A stretch of 64,000 nt of DNA, from the NCBI GenBank assembly GCA_017640605.1, contig JAEPQH010000011.1, positions 48,104 to 112,103 on the forward strand, in the 5' to 3' direction. The notes below the pieces were generated by a model that saw only the letters and a program-made list of their open reading frames with translations, had not been told where the DNA came from and ran no database searches. Shown piece by piece: positions 27,428 through 34,496 of this stretch. This stretch comes from Balneolaceae bacterium (GTDB lineage Bacteria; Bacteroidota; Rhodothermia; Balneolales; Balneolaceae). How positions within the stretch are numbered: position 1 is the stretch's first letter; every line of letters starts with the position of its first letter. Position numbers and translations under genes: made by a program.

Positions 27428-28909
27428 TTAAGAAAGACGTTCAAGTGCAGATTCAATGCGCGAAATAACTTCATCTTTGCCGAGTAATTCAAGTGCCGGG
27501 AATAAGTCGGGGCCAAAACCTTGTCCGGTTGTAGCAATGCGAACAGGCATCATCACTTTCCCGAATCCAACTTCTTGTTCAGCGACAACTGCTTCTAAAG
27601 CTGCTTTTAAATTAACTGCTGCGAAATCATCACCAGAAAGTGCCTCAACTTTTTCTTGATAGGCTTTCACCATGGCTGCACTATCGTCTTTCCATTTCTT
27701 CAATGCTTTTTCATCGTATTCTTTAGGAGCTTCGAAGAAAAACGATCCCATTTCTACAAACTCATCCACTTTTGATACACGCTCATGAAGTAGTTCAATA
27801 ACCGTTTTCAGATAGGCATCGTCTTTAGTATCAAAACCGGCTTGTTCGGCCAAAGCTTTTACTCTTGGTTGAAGATCTTCGACACTGGTTTCTCGGATAT
27901 AATGTTCGTTATACCACATCAGTTTTTTGTGATTGAACACTGCCCCACCTTTACTTACCCGATCAAGTGTAAAAAGCTCGCAAAGTTCTTTCATGTTGTG
28001 GATTTCGGAATCGTCGCCCGGACTCCATCCCAAATAAGCCAAAAAATTAATTAACGCTTCCGGTTCGTAGTTGCCCGAAATGTAATCTTTCGTATTTACA
28101 GGAATTCCTTCGCTCTCCGCTTTTCGCTTCGATAGTTTCCCACCACTTGGACTCATAATCAATGGTAAATGCGCCATCGTAGGAGCTTCCCATCCAAACG
28201 CCTGATAAAGCAACATGTGCTTTGGCGCCGAACTCAACCATTCTTCCCCACGAATTACATGTGTGATTTTCATGGTGTGATCATCCACTACGTTCGCTAA
28301 ATGATAGGTCGGCATTCCATCCGATTTTAACAACACCTGATCGTCCAACCCTGAGGTATCAAAAGACACGATTCCGCGAATCAAATCCTCAAACTTTACA
28401 GTTTCACGACGAGGTACTTTTAACCGAACAACGTATTCATCACCGGCAGCTAAACGTCGCTCCACTTCGTCTTTTGGAAGAGTAAGGCTGTTTTTCATGC
28501 TCTGGCGAGTAATGGAATCGTATTTTGGTGATGGATTTCCAGATGCCTTCAATCGCTCACGCATTACGTCAATTTCTTCGGTGGAATCGAAGGCGTAGTA
28601 AGCATTTCCATTTTCGATCAACTGTTTTGCATACTCATGGTACATCGCCTTACGCTCACTTTGTCGATAAGGACCCACTTCACCGGGCGTATTTGGACCC
28701 TCATCAATCGTCATTCCAGCCCATTCCAACGATCGGATGATATCCGCTTCGGCATCTTCTACATAGCGTGATTGGTCGGTGTCCTCGATTCGAAGAACAA
28801 AAGTGCCGCCGTGATGACGAGCAAATAAGTAATTATACAATGCGGTTCTTAATCCGCCGATGTGAAGAAATCCGGTTGGTGATGGTGCGAAACGTACGCG
28901 AACGCTCAT
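27428..28909 (-). CDS. gltX: Glutamyl-tRNA synthetase
   Basis: The 493-residue class I synthetase starts with VRFAPSPTGFLHIGGLRTAL, where HIGG is the HIGH motif; KLSKRKAES (about 260) is the KMSKS motif. LRIEDTDQSRYV and the C-terminal helical anticodon domain are as expected for bacterial GltX. It charges tRNA-Glu for translation and for tetrapyrrole synthesis. It is followed after 10 bases by dacB. Upstream, a 158-base region shared with the divergent wbqC gene contains a long hairpin. Confidence 0.97.
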   Translation of the reverse strand: MSVRVRFAPSPTGFLHIGGLRTALYNYLFARHHGGTFVLRIEDTDQSRYVEDAEADIIRSLEWAGMTIDEGPNTPGEVGPYRQSERKAMYHEYAKQLIENGNAYYAFDSTEEIDVMRERLKASGNPSPKYDSITRQSMKNSLTLPKDEVERRLAAGDEYVVRLKVPRRETVKFEDLIRGIVSFDTSGLDDQVLLKSDGMPTYHLANVVDDHTMKITHVIRGEEWLSSAPKHMLLYQAFGWEAPTMAHLPLIMSPSGGKLSKRKAESEGIPVNTKDYISGNYEPEALINFLAYLGWSPGDDSEIHNMKELCELFTLDRVSKGGAVFNHKKLMWYNEHYIRETSVEDLQPRVKALAEQAGFDTKDDAYLKTVIELLHERVSKVDEFVEMGSFFFEAPKEYDEKALKKWKDDSAAMVKAYQEKVEALSGDDFAAVNLKAALEAVVAEQEVGFGKVMMPVRIATTGQGFGPDLFPALELLGKDEVISRIESALERLS

Positions 28910-29000
28910 TAATTCTTAGCTTTGATTCAAATTTTTGATAGCCTCAAAGATATGAAAAACCCGCTCGATAATCAGCCTTAGATCGTCTACTGAATTACTT

Positions 29001-29053
29001 CAACACTTGAACACTTTAACACATTTTTCTTGTGTTTAAGTGTTCAGGTGTTG
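29001..29053. repeat. Long inverted repeat in the gltX/wbqC divergent region
   Basis: Arms 29001-29023 and 29031-29053 form a 23-bp stem with one G-U pair and one mismatch around a 7-base loop (TTTTTCT). The arms are made of repeated AACAC-TTGAACAC-like words. It ends 14 bases before the WbqC start codon, so it would be in the leader of that mRNA if transcription starts upstream. It is not followed by a U-run, so it is not a terminator for either gene. Confidence 0.7.
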
Positions 29054-29067
29054 ATGTTCGCGTTGTT

Positions 29068-29679
29068 ATGATTATTAGCTTGCAACAGCCCCAATTCGCC
29101 CCCAATTTGTACGATCTGTCAGCTATGCATCGTGCTGATCGGGTTATTTTATTAGATGAAGATCAATGGTCGAGAAAAGGCAGGACGCACCGAGCGCGTA
29201 TTACTGAAGCCGAGTGGATAAATATCCCCATCAAAACCGAGGATAAAAAAAAGGAGATTCGTGAGGTACGCATCGATCATAGCGAGGATTGGTTTACACC
29301 GTTTTGGAATGGGATTTACCACAATTATCACTCAGCCACTTGGTTCGATTATTTTGAAGACGAACTGAAAGCTTTATTTGATGAAGCTCGTTACTCCACC
29401 AAATTGATAGATTTCAATCTTTGTGTTTTTAACAAAATGCTGGAGTTTCTCGAAGTAAATCTGAATTATTCGCTGGCAAGTTTATCGGAGTTTGATAACG
29501 AGAATGCGACTACGATTTATCAAGAATATCAATCAAAAAACTACATCCATCGATTGGAAGGTGCTCAAATCGTCACCATAGATCACCCTGATTTTAAGCA
29601 GTTTGGTGAACGATCTATTTTGCATCTGCTGTTTCATCACGGTCCCGAGACCTTTAAAGTGCTCGATCTTTTAAAGTAG
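29068..29679 (+). CDS. WbqC-like family protein
   Basis: The ATG at 29068 begins MIISLQQPQFAPNLYDL, a typical WbqC N-terminus; the earlier codon at 29032 would lie in the hairpin. The 203-residue protein has the family blocks DRVILLDEDQWSRKG..HRARI and WINIPI, and ends with an aromatic/His-rich helix (FGERSILHLLFHHGPE). WbqC relatives occur in polysaccharide or O-antigen clusters and are presumed transferases or cyclases; the reaction is unknown. A 39-residue membrane protein gene and a sodium symporter follow at short spacing, probably in the same operon. Confidence 0.85.
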   Translation: MIISLQQPQFAPNLYDLSAMHRADRVILLDEDQWSRKGRTHRARITEAEWINIPIKTEDKKKEIREVRIDHSEDWFTPFWNGIYHNYHSATWFDYFEDELKALFDEARYSTKLIDFNLCVFNKMLEFLEVNLNYSLASLSEFDNENATTIYQEYQSKNYIHRLEGAQIVTIDHPDFKQFGERSILHLLFHHGPETFKVLDLLK

Positions 29680-29702
29680 CCGATCAATTCCTATCATCCC
29701 CC

Positions 29703-29822
29703 ATGGAAAATACATCCGACGAAACTAACTGGAATAGAATTTATACGACTGTATTCATCACTGGGGTGGTTTTCATTCTATTGTTCTGGTGGTTTACAAC
29801 AACCTTTAATCTCCCTCAATAA
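29703..29822 (+). CDS. Small one-span membrane protein coupled to the sodium symporter
   Basis: This 39-residue ORF starts MENTSDETNWNRIYTT and continues with one hydrophobic segment (VFITGVVFILLFWWFTTTF, about 17-35). It begins 23 bases after the wbqC stop, and its TAA shares one base with the symporter ATG (TAATG), which makes it very likely to be translated. Small accessory proteins of this kind are known upstream of several solute:sodium symporters, but I cannot assign this one to a named family. A role in symporter assembly or stability is inferred. Confidence 0.7.
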   Translation: MENTSDETNWNRIYTTVFITGVVFILLFWWFTTTFNLPQ

Positions 29823-31558
29823 TGCATTGGATAGATTGGGTAGTTCTCATCGCCTTTCTTGGTTATACCATTTGGGATGGAACACGCAGAGGTAAAGATT
29901 CTGAAAATATAGAGGGATATCTACTCGCTGGCCGAGGGATTCCATGGTGGGCAGCCGGACTTTCCATAATGGCCACACAAGCCTCTGCCATCACTTTTAT
30001 TGGAACCACCGGTATCGCCTACACCGAAGATATGCGTTTTGTACAAGTGTACTTGGCCATTCCTTTTGCAATGATCCTGATTTCAATGTTCCTGGTTCCG
30101 TTTTTCAGCAAAATGAAAGCTTTCACAGCTTATGAGGTGCTAGAAGAACGATTTGGACTAAAAACCAGACTTACCACCAGTGCATTATTTTTGATTTCTC
30201 GTGGTTTAGCGCTCGGAACGGTAATCGCGGCCCCTTCCTATGTATTGGCACTTTTACTGAATCTTCCGCTCAGTATTACCATCATTATAATTGGAGTAAT
30301 TGCCACCATTTATACCATGATTGGGGGAATGGCTGGTGTTATTTCTACCGATGTAAAACAAATGGGTGTGATGATGTTCGGGCTCATCTTTTGCTTTGTG
30401 TTGATTCTGCTCAATCTACCGGAGGAAGTTGGTTTTGGTGATGCCCTTTACCTTGCCGGTTCGCTAGATAAACTTACTGCTCTGGATCTCAGTTTCGATT
30501 TAACCGAACGCTACAATGTATGGAGTGGCGTAATTGCTGCACTATTCTTGATGCTTTCTTACTTCGGAACCGATCAAACCCAAGTTCAACGCTACCTAAC
30601 AACTCCCACGGTAAAACAAGCACGGAATTCACTGTTGATGTCGGCGTATGCTAAAGTTCCGATGCAGTTTTTCATCCTGCTTTTGGGTGTAATGCTTTAT
30701 GTATTCTTCATTTTCAATGATGCCCCGATTTCGTTCCGCGCTGATGATCCCGTTGCCCAAACCGAGGAGCAAATCCAACGCGAACAATTAATATACAGTC
30801 AATACTCTGAAAATCGCTCTGCAAGAAAAGAAGCAGCACTTCAAGCTATTCAAAATCGTGATGAAGCGTCTCGGCAATTATTTGTTGATAAAGATGCAGC
30901 CATGAACGAAGCTCGTCAGGCAGAACTAGCACTTCAGGCAGAAATCCTTGATGCGGATGTAAACGACACGAATTACATCTTCCCTCATTTTATTCTGAAC
31001 TACGTACCAATCGGATTAATTGGCTTAATTATCGCCGGGATTTTTGCTGCAGCCATGAGCTCCATCGATTCCCAGCTAAATGCACTTAGTGCGGTGAGTA
31101 TTGTGGATTGGTATCAGCGGTTGGATAAGAATAAACACGGCGATGCCCATTATTTGAAATACTCACGCTGGACCACTTTAGGGTGGGGAATCTTTGCTAC
31201 TCTTTCGGCGCTTGCTTTAGGTGAAACCCGTTCAATTATTGAGTTGGTGAATCAAATCGGGAGTTATTTTTATGGCTCTATTCTAGGAGTATTCATTCTC
31301 TTACTTTGGTTCAAAAAGGCGAATGGAAATGGTGCTTTAGCCGGACTTGCAGCCGGTATGCTCGCCGTTTTCACCTTCGATCGCTTGTATGTTTCTGAAA
31401 GCCTCAACGACTACTCTTTCTTTCTGCCTTGGATGCAAATCCCTGAGTCCTATACCAAAGCCATCGAGTTTTTATGGCTTAATCCGGTTGGAGCTTTCAC
31501 TGTAGTTTTTGTGGGTTGGATGGTGAGTTTGGCCTTCCCCAAACAACCAAAAAATTAA
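29822..31558 (+). CDS. Sodium:solute symporter (SSS family)
   Basis: The 578-residue protein has about thirteen membrane segments and SSS blocks: GYLLAGRGIPWWAAGLSIMA (shortened: LAGRGIPWWAAGLSIMATQ), FFGTDQTQVQRYLTT-type (SYFGTDQTQVQRYL) and the FAAAMSSIDSQLNALS segment carrying the Na2-site serines. A hydrophilic, Ala/Gln/Glu-rich helical stretch of about 75 residues (about 307-382) sits in a loop between membrane segments. The solute is not evident from sequence; sialic acid, sugar or amino-acid-type substrates all occur in the family. It is translationally coupled to the small membrane protein upstream. Confidence 0.9.
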   Translation: MHWIDWVVLIAFLGYTIWDGTRRGKDSENIEGYLLAGRGIPWWAAGLSIMATQASAITFIGTTGIAYTEDMRFVQVYLAIPFAMILISMFLVPFFSKMKAFTAYEVLEERFGLKTRLTTSALFLISRGLALGTVIAAPSYVLALLLNLPLSITIIIIGVIATIYTMIGGMAGVISTDVKQMGVMMFGLIFCFVLILLNLPEEVGFGDALYLAGSLDKLTALDLSFDLTERYNVWSGVIAALFLMLSYFGTDQTQVQRYLTTPTVKQARNSLLMSAYAKVPMQFFILLLGVMLYVFFIFNDAPISFRADDPVAQTEEQIQREQLIYSQYSENRSARKEAALQAIQNRDEASRQLFVDKDAAMNEARQAELALQAEILDADVNDTNYIFPHFILNYVPIGLIGLIIAGIFAAAMSSIDSQLNALSAVSIVDWYQRLDKNKHGDAHYLKYSRWTTLGWGIFATLSALALGETRSIIELVNQIGSYFYGSILGVFILLLWFKKANGNGALAGLAAGMLAVFTFDRLYVSESLNDYSFFLPWMQIPESYTKAIEFLWLNPVGAFTVVFVGWMVSLAFPKQPKN

Positions 31559-31573
31559 ATTTTTGGGAGCCAG

Positions 31574-31600
31574 ATTCTGGATATTCTAGCAGAATTTTTG
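31574..31600 (+). terminator. Probable terminator after the symporter
   Basis: ATTCTG (31574-31579) pairs with CAGAAT (31590-31595) around a 10-base loop and is followed by TTTTTG and a further T5. The stem is short (6 bp), so moderate strength. Confidence 0.5.
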
Positions 31601-31691
31601 TTTTTATCTATATATTATTTTATAACAGTTATTTAAGACAATAAATCCACCAAGATTTACATCACCAACTCCAAAATTTTATATAAATTTT

Positions 31692-31712
31692 CGGAGTTAA
31701 CTCCGGTTTTTT
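31692..31712 (+). terminator. Palindrome with T-run ahead of the DUF4143 remnant
   Basis: CGGAGTTAACTCCG is a perfect 14-base palindrome followed by G and TTTTTT. It can form a short hairpin with a TTAA loop and may terminate readthrough from the symporter. Confidence 0.5.
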
Positions 31713-31726
31713 ATCTAATTTTGACC

Positions 31727-32022
31727 ATGATCAATCGTCAACTTTATGTACATATCACAGAAAAACTACGCTCCTTAGATCTATAAAAGAAGAGATTGAC
31801 AGGCCATGTTTATGGTGGAACGGTACATCACCTTGCTAGAGAAATCACGCCCAACAAGAAATTGACTACATCGAAGAACGAAATGGAGAGATTCATGCCT
31901 TTGAATTTAAATGGAACCCCAAAGCTAAGGCGCGTTTTTCTAAATCATTCACCAATGCTTACAATCCAACTTCAACATCGGTAATTCATCGAGAAAACTA
32001 TCTTTCTTTTATTCAGAATTAA
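31727..32022 (+). pseudogene. Decayed DUF4143-type AAA ATPase (both ends left, middle deleted)
   Basis: The ATG at 31727 opens MINRQLYVHITEKLRS, like the start of AAA/DUF4143 ATPases, but hits TAA at 31784 before any Walker A motif. In a different frame, ending at the TAA at 32020, the sequence reads QEIDYIEERNGEIHAFEFKW followed by NPKAKARFSKSF and ENYLSFIQN, the typical C-terminal nuclease-like end of that family. An intact gene would be about 1.1-1.2 kb, so roughly 0.9 kb is missing along with a frame change. These ATPases move widely and are often lost; this is a fresh-looking remnant. The rest of the 31559-32212 gap shows no gene. Confidence 0.75.
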
Positions 32023-32212
32023 ACCTCAGCCAGTTGCTTTTATGGATTGGTAAATTAATCTGCTCGAACTAATTCATTATCGGCTATTTGGCAAATGAAT
32101 AATATTGTGTGATGTACCATAACAATTCCACCCAAAAGGAACGTTACTTTTTTATTTCCATTTGTTGCTTACACTTTGAAACACATAAAAATCAGACAAA
32201 TCTAAACTTGAG

Positions 32213-33118
32213 ATGCAGAAAATTCGAGTAGCCTTAGACTGGACCCCAAACATTAACCACATCGGTTTTTTTGTAGCCCAAGAAAAAGGTTGGTTTAAAA
32301 ACTCCAACATTGACGTTGAACTACTCAACCCGGCCGATGACGATTATCAAACTACTCCTGCAAAAAAAGTAGAGTTGGGACAGGCAGATTTTGCGTTAAG
32401 TCCTACCGAAAGCGTGATTAGTTATCGTACAAAAGCGAAGCCATTTCCGATGATCGCCGTGGCTGCTATCATGCAAAAAGATCTAAGTGCTATCGTTGTT
32501 CTCGAAGAATCTGATATTCACTCACCAAAAGATCTGGATGGTAAAACCTATGCTTCCTATCAAGCTCGTTACGAAGATCAGATCGTTAAATCGATGATAA
32601 AAAATGATGGTGGTGAGGGTACTATTCACGTAGATTATCCGAATAAACTAGGAATTTGGAATACTCTGGTTGATGGCACTTACGATTCAACTTGGGTGTT
32701 TATGAACTGGGAAGGTGTTGTGGCTTCTCAAAAAGGAATTCAAATCCGAGCATTTACTTTGGAAGACTACGACATCCCCTATTCGTATTCCCCCGTAATC
32801 ATTGCTGATCAAACGAATGTAGAAAGTAATACAGACCTATATTCAACATTTATTACGCAGGTAAAAGCCGGGTATCTTTTTGCTGGAAAGCATCCCGAAG
32901 AGGCTGCCAAAATATTACATCCTCATCTTCCGGAACACGATCAAGAAATAGATTTGGTGAAAGCCATTGAGTACACGGCACCTTACTATGGAGCAGAACG
33001 ATGGGGAATTATGGATGAAAAGGTAATTGAGGTTTTTTTGAATTGGCTACGAGAGCAAAATCTTGAGACTTACCCCCTTTCTGCCTCCGAATTAATCACC
33101 AATAAGCTGCTCGGTTAA
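32213..33118 (+). CDS. THI5/NMT1-like substrate-binding-fold protein without signal peptide
   Basis: The 301-residue protein is a periplasmic-binding-protein fold of the NMT1/THI5 type: IRVALDWTPNINHIGFFVAQ, KGWFKNSNIDVELL, ELGQADFALSPTESVISYR and WVFMNWEGVVASQ. It starts at the first Met with no signal peptide, and an in-frame stop at 32186 rules out a longer N-terminus. No ABC permease or ATPase is adjacent. Family members are either thiamine-pyrimidine-binding transport proteins (ThiY) or, in fungi, suicide enzymes making HMP-P. The protein has no cysteine, so it lacks the CCCFC motif of fungal Thi5. A cytosolic binding or enzymatic role is open. Confidence 0.82.
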   Translation: MQKIRVALDWTPNINHIGFFVAQEKGWFKNSNIDVELLNPADDDYQTTPAKKVELGQADFALSPTESVISYRTKAKPFPMIAVAAIMQKDLSAIVVLEESDIHSPKDLDGKTYASYQARYEDQIVKSMIKNDGGEGTIHVDYPNKLGIWNTLVDGTYDSTWVFMNWEGVVASQKGIQIRAFTLEDYDIPYSYSPVIIADQTNVESNTDLYSTFITQVKAGYLFAGKHPEEAAKILHPHLPEHDQEIDLVKAIEYTAPYYGAERWGIMDEKVIEVFLNWLREQNLETYPLSASELITNKLLG

Positions 33119-33238
33119 CTTTTTCAATTGGGATATCTCAACATTATTAAAAGAGGAAGCGATTCTACAGTAATTCTTTGAATCATCTACCTTTGGATTT
33201 CGTCTGACCGGCATGTTTTTAATACTTAGCTTGGTTCC

Positions 33239-34285
33239 ATGAAGAAATCCACCTACAATTCACTTAGAATTATTATGGCCATAGTGGCTCTGGTCTGCTT
33301 CCTGATCTTTCCACCTTGGAGCATTGTGTGGGCATGGCTGCAACCACTCCCAGATTCTGTACAAGAGCAAGTTGATGGAGCTACTGAACACGGTTTAGAT
33401 GGGATTATAGTTTACATCGACCAAGAAGGGCATAACCCCGAAATGTATGCAGCGGGTTGGAAAGATCGTGAGAATAAAACTTCACTAAGCCCCGATGATC
33501 TGTTTAGAATCGCAAGCATAAGTAAACTTTATATTGCAGCTGCGGTTGTAAAACTGGTTGAAGATGATTCACTTTCTCTAGAAAGAACATTGGCTGAGTA
33601 TCTCCCCGAACTTAGAAACAGAATCGAAAATGCTGATGAAATTAGTTTACGCATGATGATTCAGCATCGAAGTGGAATACCAAATTTTACCGATTCCCCG
33701 AATTTAGATTGGGGAAAAACCTACGAAAATCCGGATGATCACCTAAAACTTGTACTGGATGAACCCGCTACATTCAAACCCGGATCAAAATATGGATACT
33801 CCAACACCAATTATTTGCTTCTAGCTAAAATTATGGATAAGAAACTAGGATACAGCCACCATCTTTTCATTAAAAACGAAATTTTCATTCCACTTGAGCT
33901 CCAAAATACTTTTTACTGGTACAAAGAAGTAGATAATCCGGAAAGGCTTGCAAATGGATATGTAATTGAATACGATGGAAATGATGTTCGGGAACTAGAT
34001 CACATCACACCGGGCGGAAACATGGTAGCCACAGCTGAAGATGTTGGTATTTTTCTTCGAGCGATGATTGATGGTGATTTATTTACAGAAAAGGAAAGAG
34101 AAATTTATACCTCGGTGTATCCTTACAACCATACCGGATTAGTGCCGGGATATCAGAGTTGGGCGACTTATTCGCCTGAGCAAAATGCTGTTGTTGTTCA
34201 ATTTGTAACTACTTCCGGGGGGTATTCCTGGGAAATCTCAAACATTATTCATGGTCGAATTTTCGATATTCTTGAAAATAGATGA
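33239..34285 (+). CDS. Serine hydrolase, class C beta-lactamase/PBP-like
   Basis: The 348-residue protein has an N-terminal hydrophobic segment (about 10-30) that may be a signal anchor, then a beta-lactamase fold: SISK (Ser93, Lys96), MIQHRSGIPNF, YSN in YGYSNTNYLLL (about 185) and HTG in YNHTGLVPGY (about 301). These are the three catalytic motifs (SxxK, YxN, H/KxG). Members include D-amino-acid peptidases, esterases and true beta-lactamases; resistance cannot be claimed from sequence. It stands alone between unrelated genes. Confidence 0.88.
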   Translation: MKKSTYNSLRIIMAIVALVCFLIFPPWSIVWAWLQPLPDSVQEQVDGATEHGLDGIIVYIDQEGHNPEMYAAGWKDRENKTSLSPDDLFRIASISKLYIAAAVVKLVEDDSLSLERTLAEYLPELRNRIENADEISLRMMIQHRSGIPNFTDSPNLDWGKTYENPDDHLKLVLDEPATFKPGSKYGYSNTNYLLLAKIMDKKLGYSHHLFIKNEIFIPLELQNTFYWYKEVDNPERLANGYVIEYDGNDVRELDHITPGGNMVATAEDVGIFLRAMIDGDLFTEKEREIYTSVYPYNHTGLVPGYQSWATYSPEQNAVVVQFVTTSGGYSWEISNIIHGRIFDILENR

Positions 34286-34496
34286 TTGATTTGAATATCT
34301 AGTGAGGCTATCCGTTTTAATTACTACCCTTAAAGTGGAGCTTGCATGCTTGGTATAGATTATTTTACTCCTAAGCACACACTTTTTCCTACAAACTATT
34401 CGGTACCAACATTTTACATTTGTCTCGTAACCATCGGCTAAACATGTCGTGTAAGGGAAAGCAAATCTTGGTTAATAGGTACTAATCGCTTTTTAT

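Noticed and set aside
31796..31984. 62-residue ORF downstream of the symporter
   Set aside because: It runs across the DUF4143 remnant in an unrelated frame and has no protein-like features.
32213..33118. Fungal-type HMP-P synthase (Thi5)
   Set aside because: The fold fits, but the protein has no cysteine and therefore not the Cys-rich motif of Thi5 enzymes.
33239..34285. Antibiotic-resistance beta-lactamase
   Set aside because: The active-site motifs fit many serine hydrolases; nothing in the sequence or context shows resistance function.
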